Below are positions 8,739-16,399 of a DNA stretch of 34,331 nucleotides, piece by piece. The stretch is from Bacteroidota bacterium (GTDB lineage Bacteria; Bacteroidota; Bacteroidia; Bacteroidales; FEN-979): NCBI GenBank assembly GCA_014382125.1, contig JACNKI010000086.1, positions 1 to 34,331 of the forward strand, in the 5' to 3' direction. Numbering within the stretch: the first letter of the stretch is position 1; every line of letters begins with the position of its first letter. The translations under genes and the position numbers were made by a program. The notes beneath the pieces were generated by a model. The model had not been told where the DNA came from. It saw only the letters and a list, made by a program, of their open reading frames with translations, and made no database searches.

Positions 8739-9128
8739 TTATGACAAATGTTCCTGAATTTCAATAATTACGATAGCTGTTGCTATCTCTTTCAGATGCG
8801 ACAAAGATACATGAATATTTGAAACAGATTCCTTCTCAACCCACTCTTTTGCCTTGCCGTAGACGTTGATTTCAGGCTTTCCCAGTTCATCATGGGTCAC
8901 CTCAATATCACCAAAGCGGATACCGAACCGCCATCCCGTACCGATGCCTTTTAAGAAGGACTCCTTGGCTGAAAAACGGGCAGCGTAATGCTGGTATTTA
9001 TGTCGTTTCGATTCACAATATTCAATCTCATGTGGGGTAAAGATTTTATCCCGGAAACCGATGTCTCGCTCCATTACTTTTTGGATGCGTGCCACTTCTA
9101 TGATATCTGTTCCTATTCCTAAGATCAA
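8739..9128 (-). CDS. acpS: Holo-[acyl-carrier-protein] synthase
   Basis: Transfers 4'-phosphopantetheine from CoA to the conserved Ser of carrier proteins. It has the AcpS hallmarks: LGIGTDIIEV at the N-terminus (Mg-binding Asp), then RFSAKESFLKGIGTG with the second metal/CoA-binding Glu, and a C-terminal HVSLSH. I start it at the TTG at 9128 (MILGIGTDII), which gives 129 residues. The longer frame begins at a TTG inside the predicted -7 box, where it could not be transcribed. It is first in the minus-strand run with the ligase, carrier and KBL-like enzyme. It may serve this carrier specifically or be the cell's general AcpS. Confidence 0.9.
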   Translation of the reverse strand: MILGIGTDIIEVARIQKVMERDIGFRDKIFTPHEIEYCESKRHKYQHYAARFSAKESFLKGIGTGWRFGIRFGDIEVTHDELGKPEINVYGKAKEWVEKESVSNIHVSLSHLKEIATAIVIIEIQEHLS

Positions 9129-9149
9129 ATCGTTCTCTTTTTTCGGCCG

Positions 9150-9157
9150 CAAAGGTA
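9150..9157 (-). promoter_or_regulatory. -7 box for the acpS-acyl ligase-acp-kbl run
   Basis: TACCTTTG on the minus strand matches TAnnTTTG; a -33 TTTG at the ideal spacing is not seen. The predicted start near 9146 leaves a leader of about 18 bases before the acpS TTG at 9128. Confidence 0.5.
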
Positions 9158-9248
9158 GAAAAAAAGATCCTATCTTTCCTTTCTTACAAAGCTACTCAGA
9201 AAACAGGATTGCCGGTTATAACTGTCCTTATCACTTCTGCAACCGGGT

Positions 9249-9269
9249 AGGAGATCAATTCGATCTCCT
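9249..9269. terminator. Hairpin between the MFS gene end and acpS
   Basis: Perfect 8-bp stem AGGAGATC/GATCTCCT with a 5-base loop, about 37 bases past the MFS stop codon. There is no strong T-run on the minus strand, so a terminator role is only likely. Next to it (9272-9306) is an oligonucleotide-repeat tract with two AATCTAA units and two ATCGT-like units. Confidence 0.35.
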
Positions 9270-9306
9270 TAATTCAATCTAAAATCTAAGATCGTCAATC
9301 GTAATT

Positions 9307-10563
9307 CTACTTGAGGGCTCTAAGGTTCAGTCGCCGTAGTAGTGGCGCTTTTTTGGCAATGGCCGTTACAATAAGCAGAGTCATCGATCCGCCGAAGATG
9401 ACAGAAGGAATCAATCCCATGATCTTTGCTGCTAATCCGGATTCAAAGGATCCGATTTCGTTGGAGGAGCCGATGAAAATACTGTTAACAGAGGCTACCC
9501 GTCCCCGCATTTCATCAGGAGTTAACAGTTGAAGTGTTGTCGCCCGGATGATTACGCTTACGTTATCAAAGACACCACTCATGAAGAGCAGAAAAAGGGA
9601 GAGGTAAAAGTTCTTTGAGATAGCGAAGCAGATGATGCTGAGACCGAATCCGGCAACGGATATCAGGAGCCATCTTCCGGCATTCGCTGCCGGTGGCCTG
9701 TAGGCTAGTATCAGTGACATCAATACGGCTCCCACCATAGGGGCTGCCCTTAGGAAGCCAAGTCCCTGTGGACCGACAAACAGGATCTCAGCGGCAAAGA
9801 TGGGGAGCATCGCAACGGCTCCGCCAAAAAGAACAGCTAACATATCCAGCGACATGGTTCCCAGCAGGATCTGGTTCTTGAAGACAAAGCGTAATCCCGT
9901 GCCTAGTCGTCTCCAGATCGTTTCGGTTAATTCCACATGCGGAGTGGGGTAGTGTTTGACTGTAAACAACAGGGTCAACGCGACCATCACGAAAAAGATG
10001 ACGATCATATAGGCGACTTCTACTCCGAAAAACCCATAAATCATGCCTCCTATTGCCGGACCCGAAATGGCCGCAACATGCCATACGGTACTGTTCCATG
10101 TTGAAGAATTCGTATAAAGATACCGGGGTACCAGTTGCGCCATCAAGGCGATTGTTGAAGGGTAAAGAAAAGCACGAACAAATCCGGTTATTGCCACAAC
10201 AAAATAGATCGGCAGAACCCCTAATGCCATAAAAGCGATCAATCTATCATAACTAAAAGCTAACAGAAAAAGTGTTCCCAACAGAAAGAGCAGGGAGAAC
10301 CAGGTGATTATTCGCTTGCGGTTGTAACGATCGGCTACATGACCTGAATAGAGTGCTACTGAAATAAAGGGAATAGCTTCAGCCAGCCCGATCAAACCCA
10401 GTGCTAATGGGTCTTTCGTGAGTTCATACATTTGCCAGCCAACGATCAGGCTCTGCATCTGAATAGCCAGGGTAATGAAAAAACGGTAACTGATAAAGAG
10501 CCGAAAGTCCCGGTGCTTCAGGACAGCATAGGCATCGTGTTTCTTTCCGGGATCAGTCATCAT
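9307..10563 (-). CDS. MFS transporter, DUF894/EntS-like exporter family
   Basis: 418-residue inner-membrane protein with about 12 hydrophobic spans. The loop between spans 2 and 3 has the MFS signature GHVADRYNRKRI, and a related loop near residue 356 reads TPDEMRGRVASV. These features are typical of the family that includes the enterobactin exporter EntS and many uncharacterised Bacteroidota exporters, so drug or metabolite efflux is the best guess. It lies downstream of the EF-G-like gene on the same strand, separated by a palindromic repeat. Nothing nearby defines a substrate. It might export a product of the acpS-kbl cluster, but no sequence evidence links them. Confidence 0.85.
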   Translation of the reverse strand: MMTDPGKKHDAYAVLKHRDFRLFISYRFFITLAIQMQSLIVGWQMYELTKDPLALGLIGLAEAIPFISVALYSGHVADRYNRKRIITWFSLLFLLGTLFLLAFSYDRLIAFMALGVLPIYFVVAITGFVRAFLYPSTIALMAQLVPRYLYTNSSTWNSTVWHVAAISGPAIGGMIYGFFGVEVAYMIVIFFVMVALTLLFTVKHYPTPHVELTETIWRRLGTGLRFVFKNQILLGTMSLDMLAVLFGGAVAMLPIFAAEILFVGPQGLGFLRAAPMVGAVLMSLILAYRPPAANAGRWLLISVAGFGLSIICFAISKNFYLSLFLLFMSGVFDNVSVIIRATTLQLLTPDEMRGRVASVNSIFIGSSNEIGSFESGLAAKIMGLIPSVIFGGSMTLLIVTAIAKKAPLLRRLNLRALK

Positions 10564-10568
10564 TTAAG

Positions 10569-10606
10569 CCCCTCTCCTTCAGGAGAGGGGTTTGGGGTGA
10601 GGTGAG
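10569..10606. repeat. GC-rich intergenic palindromic repeat, copy 2
   Basis: A perfect 10-bp inverted repeat (CCCCTCTCCT / AGGAGAGGGG, positions 10569-10578 and 10581-10590) with a 2-base TC spacer, followed by TTTGGGGTGAGGTGAG. It lies between the EF-G-like stop and the MFS start and is the same general type as the copy at 5408-5441. Confidence 0.6.
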
Positions 10607-10615
10607 TAAGGGTAA

Positions 10616-12751
10616 TTAATCCTCCTCCTGTTCCTCTGCTTCATAAACTTTCAGCAATTTATCCTGAATATCGGAAGGCACCTGGACATACTCGGCAAAG
10701 GTCATGTCGTAGGTGGCTCTTCCACTGGTCAGGGAGCTGAGAGCCGTGGAGTAGCGATTCATTTCGGCCAGTGGAACTTTGGCTTTGATCTTCTGGTAGT
10801 TGCCTTCGCTATCCATCCCCATGATAAGGGCACGGCGTCCCTGCAGGTCGGTCATCACTTCACCCATCTTATCTTCCGGCACAATGACTTCCACATCATA
10901 GATCGGTTCAAGAATTTTCGGGCCTGCATTTTTAAAGGCATCCTTAAAGGCATGTCGACCGGCCAATTTGAATGATATCTCGTTGGAATCGACCGGGTGC
11001 ATCTTCCCATCGTATACGTTAAAAACGATATCACGAGCATATGAACCTGTCAACGGGCCTTCTTCCATCTTCTCCATAACACCCTTCATAATTGCCGGCA
11101 TGAAGCGGGTATCGATCGCGCCGCCAACGATACAACTGTTCATAATCAGCTTTCCGCCCCATTCCAGATCAACTGTTTCACGGCTACGGATCGAATATTC
11201 CTTCTGGTCTGCCATTCCTTCTTTGTATGGCTGGATCATCATAAATACTTCACCAAACTGCCCGGCGCCACCTGATTGTTTTTTGTGTCGGTAACTTGAT
11301 TTCGCTGATTTGGTGATTGTTTCACGATATTGAATCCGAGGAGCCAGATAGTCGACCTCGATCTGCTCGATATTCTCCAAATGCCATTTCATCAAATTCA
11401 GGTGAAGTTCACCCTGACCCTGCAGGATCATCTGCTTCAGCTCTTTGGAATAACCAAAGATCAGAGTTGGATCCATTTTCGCCAGATCGTTCAGAACCGC
11501 GCCGATCTTCTCATCGTCATTAGCATTTTTAGCCTTTACAGCAACTCGGAATTTTGGATTTGGATAGGTTATGGACTCAATGATGTCATCAGGATTCTTC
11601 AAGGAATTCAAGGTGTTGTTGGTGAATGTGTTCTTTAATTTAATCGTGGCTCCGATATCACCAGCAACGAATTTTTCAACTTTTTCACGGTTCTTTCCAT
11701 TCATCACGAAGAGTTGGGAAATACGCTCCTTTGTATTGCGGTTTGCGTTTATCATATCCTGGCCCTCAGTCAACTCTCCGGCATATACTTTGAAAAAGGA
11801 AACCTCTCCGAGGTGTGCTTCAATAGAAGTTTTAAAGACAAACAGGGAGGTCGGATCAGAAGCCTTGCACGTAAGGACCTTCCCGTCTGTTGTCTTAACG
11901 CCGGGCATCTCATCAGGAGCCGGTACCGAGTTGCTGATAAATTCCAGGAACCTGCTTACACCGATGTTGTTCTTTGAACAAGTGCACATGACCGGAAACA
12001 TACCTCGCGTTTTCAGTCCGATCTGCATTGCCTGATTGATCTGTTCTTCAGTAAGGGTTTCTTTATCAAAAAACTCTTCCATGAGCGCTTCATCCTTCGA
12101 TGCCAGCTCTTCAATCAAAGCTGCATGCATCTCTTCGGCTTTATCCTTTTCCTCAGCAGGAATATCCAGAACCTCCGGTTTTCCACCATCTGCAGGATAC
12201 TTGTACATCTTCATCTTCAACAGGTCGATGATAGTATTGAATCCGTTCCCCTGGTTGACGGGATATTGAACAACCGTAACATAATTTCCAAATTGCTGTT
12301 TCAGCTGGCGTACAGTCTCATCAAAATTGGCGAGTTCCACATCGAGGTGGTTCACCACGAGGATAACAGGCTTTTCCAATCTGTCGGTATGTCTCCAGGT
12401 AATTTCCGTACCCACTTCCACTCCATTTTGGGCATTCACCGTCATCACTGCAGTATCTGCTACGTGCAGGCCGGAGATTACTTCTCCAATAAAATCATCG
12501 AAACCGGGTGCATCGATGATATTGATCTTCTTGTCGTTGAAAAGTGTGAAGAGCACCGTAGCAGAAACCGAATTCTGACGCTCCAGTTCAATTGGCCGGT
12601 AATCGGATAGTGTATTTTTATCATCTACACTTCCTCGGCGGTTGATTACACCACCCTCAAACAGCATCGTCTCAGCCAGGGTTGTCTTTCCTGATTTCGC
12701 ACCGCCAATCAATGCGATGTTGCGGATCTCATTCGTCTGAAATACCTTCAT
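10616..12751 (-). CDS. EF-G paralogue (EF-G2 type) with substituted GTPase residues
   Basis: 711-residue translocase-type GTPase with the full EF-G domain order (G domain, II, III, IV, V). The P-loop is kept (GGAKSGKTT, residues 16-24), but other G motifs are changed. Switch I, RGIT in ordinary EF-G, reads RQNSV with Ser61 at the essential Thr. The G3 motif DTPGHVD reads DAPGFDD, so the catalytic His is Phe84. NKMD reads NHLD (134-137). Domain IV keeps a KQSGGAGQFGEV loop. These changes resemble Bacteroides EF-G2, reported to support translation in starvation without GTP hydrolysis. It has its own consensus promoter and a 5' leader of about 50 bases. A second EF-G at 19785 has intact motifs. 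Confidence 0.9.
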   Translation of the reverse strand: MKVFQTNEIRNIALIGGAKSGKTTLAETMLFEGGVINRRGSVDDKNTLSDYRPIELERQNSVSATVLFTLFNDKKINIIDAPGFDDFIGEVISGLHVADTAVMTVNAQNGVEVGTEITWRHTDRLEKPVILVVNHLDVELANFDETVRQLKQQFGNYVTVVQYPVNQGNGFNTIIDLLKMKMYKYPADGGKPEVLDIPAEEKDKAEEMHAALIEELASKDEALMEEFFDKETLTEEQINQAMQIGLKTRGMFPVMCTCSKNNIGVSRFLEFISNSVPAPDEMPGVKTTDGKVLTCKASDPTSLFVFKTSIEAHLGEVSFFKVYAGELTEGQDMINANRNTKERISQLFVMNGKNREKVEKFVAGDIGATIKLKNTFTNNTLNSLKNPDDIIESITYPNPKFRVAVKAKNANDDEKIGAVLNDLAKMDPTLIFGYSKELKQMILQGQGELHLNLMKWHLENIEQIEVDYLAPRIQYRETITKSAKSSYRHKKQSGGAGQFGEVFMMIQPYKEGMADQKEYSIRSRETVDLEWGGKLIMNSCIVGGAIDTRFMPAIMKGVMEKMEEGPLTGSYARDIVFNVYDGKMHPVDSNEISFKLAGRHAFKDAFKNAGPKILEPIYDVEVIVPEDKMGEVMTDLQGRRALIMGMDSEGNYQKIKAKVPLAEMNRYSTALSSLTSGRATYDMTFAEYVQVPSDIQDKLLKVYEAEEQEED

Positions 12752-12807
12752 TGTAAAGAATCTTATTTACGTATGTACTTGATTAATATTTAGTTCGAAA
12801 AGGGATG

Positions 12808-12838
12808 CAAAGGTACGAGGTAAAAATGAAAAATCAAA
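12808..12838 (-). promoter_or_regulatory. Consensus promoter of the EF-G2-like gene
   Basis: Minus strand TTTG (12838-12835), 19 bases, then TACCTTTG (12815-12808): full match to the Bacteroidota consensus. Transcription should start near 12804, about 52 bases before the ATG. Confidence 0.65.
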
Positions 12839-12872
12839 GGAATTGCAGGAGTGATGTAACCTAATTACCTTG

Positions 12873-13853
12873 TTACCCTGCCACCTTTTTCTTTACATCC
12901 CCCCATCGCGCTTCCGACATTTTCGCGCCGATCTCTTCAATGATATTTCCAGCGAGAAGGGCCCCGGCTTCGCCACATTTTTCCAGTGGCCATCCGAGAG
13001 AGTGGCCGTAGAGGAACCCAGATGCATAGAGGTCTCCGGCTCCGGTTGTGTCGACAGGATCGACAGGGATGATCCCAATCTCAGAAACGACTTCCTGTGA
13101 TTTTACAAGTGATCCGCTTTCACCGATTTTTACGACAACCACTTCGCAAAACTGGCTGATGTGATGCAGCGCTTTCTCGGGTTCATGCCCGGTAAACACC
13201 TGAGCCTCCTCTTCGTTGGCAAAGAGGATATCGACGTGCCTGGTCACAATATCTGTAAGAAATTCCAGATTCGCTTCAACCACATTGTAACTTGCCAAAT
13301 CGAGAGAGACCAGGAGTCCGTTGACTTTTGCCAGCTCGACAGCTGCGCGGATCAGATCGTGGTTCTGGACCAGGTAGCCTTCGACGTGGAGGTAACCGAA
13401 AGAAGAGAAGATGCTGGATCCTAGATCCTGGATGTTGGATACTGAGAGTTCGATAGCGGCTCCCAGATAGGTGGCAAATGTACGTTCGGAGTCGGGGGTG
13501 ATCAGCGTGATGGCTCGTCCGGTTTCAGTGTTGCTCCGGCTGAGATATGGCTCCACACCTGCATCGTATATGTCCTGTTCAAAAGATTCGCCCAGTTCGT
13601 CCCGGCCAATCACTCCGATATATCCGGCCTGTACTCCCAGCATACCCAAACCGTGAATGGTGTTGGCGGCTGAACCTCCGGCAGCCAGGCTTCGCGGAAA
13701 ATCAATAAGGTTCGCCAGAATCTCATCACTTTGTTCTTTATTCACGAGCTGCATGCTCCCCTTAGGGAGATTCAGCTGATCTAGTGTTTTTTCATCTTCA
13801 ATCCGGATTAACATATCCACCAGGGCATTTCCTATTCCAAGAATTTTCTTCAT
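12873..13853 (-). CDS. PfkB-family sugar/nucleoside kinase, adenosine kinase-like
   Basis: Ribokinase-fold kinase, 326 residues from the ATG at 13853 (MKKILGIGNALVDML). An upstream in-frame start at 13913 is rejected because the promoter lies between the two. Motifs: substrate-binding SLAAGGSAANTIHGLG, and the C-terminal PfkB signature VDTTGAGDLYASGF with catalytic base Asp274. The family in Bacteroidota is usually annotated adenosine kinase (adenosine to AMP), but ribokinase or another sugar kinase role is not excluded by eye. A short repeat tract, 13411-13443, lies inside the gene and encodes IQDLGSSI in a region that varies in length in relatives. It is monocistronic, divergent from msrA. 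Confidence 0.85.
   Translation of the reverse strand: MKKILGIGNALVDMLIRIEDEKTLDQLNLPKGSMQLVNKEQSDEILANLIDFPRSLAAGGSAANTIHGLGMLGVQAGYIGVIGRDELGESFEQDIYDAGVEPYLSRSNTETGRAITLITPDSERTFATYLGAAIELSVSNIQDLGSSIFSSFGYLHVEGYLVQNHDLIRAAVELAKVNGLLVSLDLASYNVVEANLEFLTDIVTRHVDILFANEEEAQVFTGHEPEKALHHISQFCEVVVVKIGESGSLVKSQEVVSEIGIIPVDPVDTTGAGDLYASGFLYGHSLGWPLEKCGEAGALLAGNIIEEIGAKMSEARWGDVKKKVAG
13411..13443. repeat. Oligonucleotide repeat inside the PfkB kinase gene
   Basis: The plus strand reads as near-tandem units of GGATCCTAGATCC, TGGATGTTGGATACT type. Such GGATCCTGGAT arrays are common between genes in Bacteroidota. Here one is translated, in frame, as SNIQDLGSSI. Confidence 0.45.
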
Positions 13854-13873
13854 GATATTGTCTATTTTTCCGG

Positions 13874-13881
13874 CAAAAGTA
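13874..13881 (-). promoter_or_regulatory. -7 box of the PfkB kinase gene
   Basis: TACTTTTG on the minus strand fits TAnnTTTG; no ideal -33 element. Transcription would start about 17 bases before the ATG at 13853, which supports that start. Confidence 0.45.
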
Positions 13882-13954
13882 CAAATTCGAATTCGCTCGT
13901 GTAATAATTGCATCTTCCTTTCGTTTTTATTTAGATTGATTCTTGATTTATACT

Positions 13955-14560
13955 ATGAAATCAACAGTATCTATTGTACTTTTGTTACTGCTTTCGATGC
14001 AATGTGGCAGTCAGCACAAACCTGAAAAGCGAATGGGATACACCAAACTGATACCCGAAGAGGAACGCGTGATCATTCATGAAGACACTGCCATCTTTGC
14101 CGGAGGATGTTTCTGGGGTGTCGAACATTACCTTCAAAAAGCTCCCGGGGTACATTCGGTGATTTCAGGATATATTGATGGCCACAGTGAAAATCCAACT
14201 TACGAGGAGGTCTGTTCTGGTACTTCCGGTCATTATGAGGCCGTGCAGGTAAGGTTTGATCCGGCACAGATCAGTTTTAAACAACTGACTAAATTATTCT
14301 TTGAGATCCACGATCCTACTCAGTGGAACCGTCAGGGCCATGATGTGGGTGAGCAATATCGCTCTGCCGTTTTTTATCTGAATGAAGAACAGAAGGTTAT
14401 CACCGAGCGGTTGATCAACATACTAACTCAGAAGGGTTATAAGATCGTGACAGAGGTGAAGCCGGCTACTACATTCTGGCCAGCGGAAACGTATCACCAG
14501 AACTACTACGAGCAGAAAGGTTCAACACCCTATTGTCATAGGTATACCAAACGGTTCTAA
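13955..14560 (+). CDS. msrA: Peptide-methionine (S)-S-oxide reductase MsrA, exported
   Basis: Reduces methionine-S-sulfoxide in proteins, repairing oxidative damage. The catalytic Cys52 is in GGCFWGVEHYL; the family segments GYIDGHSENPTYEEVCSGTSGHYEAVQV and HDPTQWNRQGHDVGEQYRS follow, and PYCHRY near the C-terminus gives a candidate resolving Cys. The ATG at 13955 opens a hydrophobic leader (STVSIVLLLLLSMQC), so the enzyme is exported; the Cys at residue 17 could be lipidated, though the lipobox is poor. An upstream TTG (13943) adds four residues only. It stands alone, divergent from the kinase. A T-run directly follows the stop codon. Length (201) is normal for MsrA with a leader. Confidence 0.92.
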   Translation: MKSTVSIVLLLLLSMQCGSQHKPEKRMGYTKLIPEEERVIIHEDTAIFAGGCFWGVEHYLQKAPGVHSVISGYIDGHSENPTYEEVCSGTSGHYEAVQVRFDPAQISFKQLTKLFFEIHDPTQWNRQGHDVGEQYRSAVFYLNEEQKVITERLINILTQKGYKIVTEVKPATTFWPAETYHQNYYEQKGSTPYCHRYTKRF

Positions 14561-14632
14561 TATTTTTTTCATTGATTGCCATCGTTCACAACTCCTTCAA
14601 CTGGGAGGAAGGGATTGAAAGAGCTTTTTTCA

Positions 14633-14640
14633 TAACTTTG
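14633..14640 (+). promoter_or_regulatory. -7 box upstream of the exosortase-like gene
   Basis: TAACTTTG fits TAnnTTTG and lies 16 bases before the TTG start at 14657. Before it, 14571-14620 contains an ATTGCCAT unit (also repeated at 21833-21862) and a degenerate CTCC...GGAG palindrome. Confidence 0.4.
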
Positions 14641-14656
14641 ACAAAAATCCAACCGT

Positions 14657-15253
14657 TTGAGATCTACTCTTTTAAAGCATTTTAAGAACAGGATAAAGAA
14701 GTGGAATACCCCTCTGCTCATTCAACTCTGGATCTTTCTCCTCTTTATTTTCTTATATCAACTACTCTGGGATAAATTCGAAATTGACCTGAACACCATT
14801 CCTCTATTTGTAAAGATCAGTGACCACATCGGAAATCTCTTACTGGTTACGACACCAGCATTGCTAAATCCCCTTTTCGATGTAGAGATCGTTCGCAACG
14901 GGATCAGCATCATCCTTCCTAATGGATTTTCCATCGACTATGACTTCTATCTATCAGGGATCAAACAGATGTGCCTGGTTATTCTCCTTTTCATCCTGAT
15001 TCCCGGTCCCTGGAAAAAGAAAATCTGGTATGTTCCGCTTACTGTGATCGGTATTTTTATCACTGTATTTATTCAGTTCCTGATATTGACCTTCCATTGC
15101 CTTATCCATCCTGAACATCTTCATCTCATTCAGGATCTGCTGGTTGGACCCATCTTCTATTTTGTAATTCTGGTGATGTGGATGGCGTGGGTGCTGGTGA
15201 TTGCGAAGACTGCATCCCTTAAAATTACACGGCAACCTGATACAACTCGTTAA
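14657..15253 (+). CDS. Exosortase/archaeosortase-like membrane protein lacking the catalytic Cys
   Basis: 198 residues from a TTG start (no in-frame ATG nearby), with about five hydrophobic spans. The stretch LSGIKQMCLVILLF...IPGPWKKKIWYVP and the later HLIQDLLVGPIFYFVI...WMAWV resemble Bacteroidota exosortase-family proteins, which read CSG(I/L)KQ, then PGPWKHKLW, then an Arg in the next span, then His and Pro-Tyr. Here the motif Cys is Leu and the expected Arg in the middle span is Gln or hydrophobic (VFIQF). If the alignment is right the protein cannot act as a Cys transpeptidase. It overlaps the convergent adaptor gene by 4 bases. No PEP-CTERM-like substrate is visible nearby. Family call by eye from recalled motifs. 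Confidence 0.5.
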   Translation: MRSTLLKHFKNRIKKWNTPLLIQLWIFLLFIFLYQLLWDKFEIDLNTIPLFVKISDHIGNLLLVTTPALLNPLFDVEIVRNGISIILPNGFSIDYDFYLSGIKQMCLVILLFILIPGPWKKKIWYVPLTVIGIFITVFIQFLILTFHCLIHPEHLHLIQDLLVGPIFYFVILVMWMAWVLVIAKTASLKITRQPDTTR

Positions 15254-16362
15254 TTCCCTGCACTCAACTGAGGAACTTTGATCTTTTCATCTTCGGTTAA
15301 ACCGGATATCACCTCTATGTTTATTCCATCAGAGAGACCGGTTTTAATAAAGCGCTTTTCATACTGCTGCGGACCGATTTCCACTTCGACAAATGTTGAA
15401 TCATCTTCAAATTGCAAAAGGCTTTCTTTGATTGTCAGGACCTGATCAACCCGCTGAAGAACAATATTTGCATTGGCGCTGTATCCGGCACGGATGAATT
15501 GGTCTGATTTCAGTTTCACATCCGCTTTGACCTCAAACTGCACCGCACCGTTTTCCAGGACTCCTTTCGGAGAAATATATTGAAGTGTGGCATCAAAGGT
15601 GTCGTTTTCAATAGCGCCAACCATGAGCATCAGGCTCATACCCGGTTCAATCTTTCCGATCTCCGTTTCATCTATTTTTCCCTGGAAGATCATATCACTA
15701 ATATCAGCAATAGACGCGATGGTGGTTCCGGGATTAAAATTGTTCGCCTCAATCACCGAACTACCTACTTTCACTGGAACATCCAGCACCATCCCGTTGA
15801 TTGTGGAGGTAATGAGTGTGTTGGTTGTAGATCCGGTTTTTTTCGTTGCGCCCTCTCTCACCAGTTCAAGGTTGGCCTCAGCTGCCTCCATTTCCTGCTT
15901 TGCATTACGAAAAGCAATCTGAGCAACCTGAAATTCTGATTCGGCAATCACGCCGCCTTTCATCAGCTTATCCTGGCGTTCAAAGTTTATCTTGGCATCC
16001 TCGTATGCAATATTGGCCCGCTCCAGTCTGGCTTCTGCATTGTTCAGGTTTACCAGATTAGGGATGATCCGTACCTTGGCAATCACATCGCCTTTTTTGA
16101 CGTTATTACCCGGTTCCACATAAATTTTCTCCACGATACCTGAAACTTTTGGCTTGATCTCGATCTCCTGCCGTGGAATGACCGATCCGGTTGCAACAGT
16201 TTTTTTGATGATGTCTGAGGTAAAGGGTTTCTCGGTTGTGTAGACTACCGGTTTCTCCTTCGATTTATTATAAAGATAGTAAATGGTGATGGCGAAAGCC
16301 GCTAATATTATTACCAATACAACTATCTTGATAATCTTTTTTACAACACTTTTCTTTTTCAT
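15250..16362 (-). CDS. MacA/HlyD-type periplasmic adaptor protein
   Basis: 370 residues: a Lys-rich N-terminus, one membrane anchor (residues about 9-29), a biotinyl-lipoyl-like half motif (IEIKPKVSGIVEKIYVEPGNNVKKGD), an alpha-helical hairpin (about 100-170), the second lipoyl half (STINGMVLDVPVKVGSSV) and beta-barrel/proximal domains ending near the stop. It would bridge the inner-membrane MacB-type permeases and an outer-membrane TolC channel, which is not in this window. It is last in the run ATPase-permease-permease-adaptor, 37 bases after the second permease. Family membership is clear; the substrate (macrolide, peptide, lipid) is not. Confidence 0.88.
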   Translation of the reverse strand: MKKKSVVKKIIKIVVLVIILAAFAITIYYLYNKSKEKPVVYTTEKPFTSDIIKKTVATGSVIPRQEIEIKPKVSGIVEKIYVEPGNNVKKGDVIAKVRIIPNLVNLNNAEARLERANIAYEDAKINFERQDKLMKGGVIAESEFQVAQIAFRNAKQEMEAAEANLELVREGATKKTGSTTNTLITSTINGMVLDVPVKVGSSVIEANNFNPGTTIASIADISDMIFQGKIDETEIGKIEPGMSLMLMVGAIENDTFDATLQYISPKGVLENGAVQFEVKADVKLKSDQFIRAGYSANANIVLQRVDQVLTIKESLLQFEDDSTFVEVEIGPQQYEKRFIKTGLSDGINIEVISGLTEDEKIKVPQLSAGN

Positions 16363-16399
16363 CTGTATGTTATTTATTCAATTTCCAATTTCGTTTTAT

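Noticed and set aside
9776-12610. Several plus- and minus-strand ORFs of 60-160 codons inside the MFS and EF-G2 genes
   Set aside because: They are out-of-frame shadows of long genes with clear domain content and lack promoters or plausible products.
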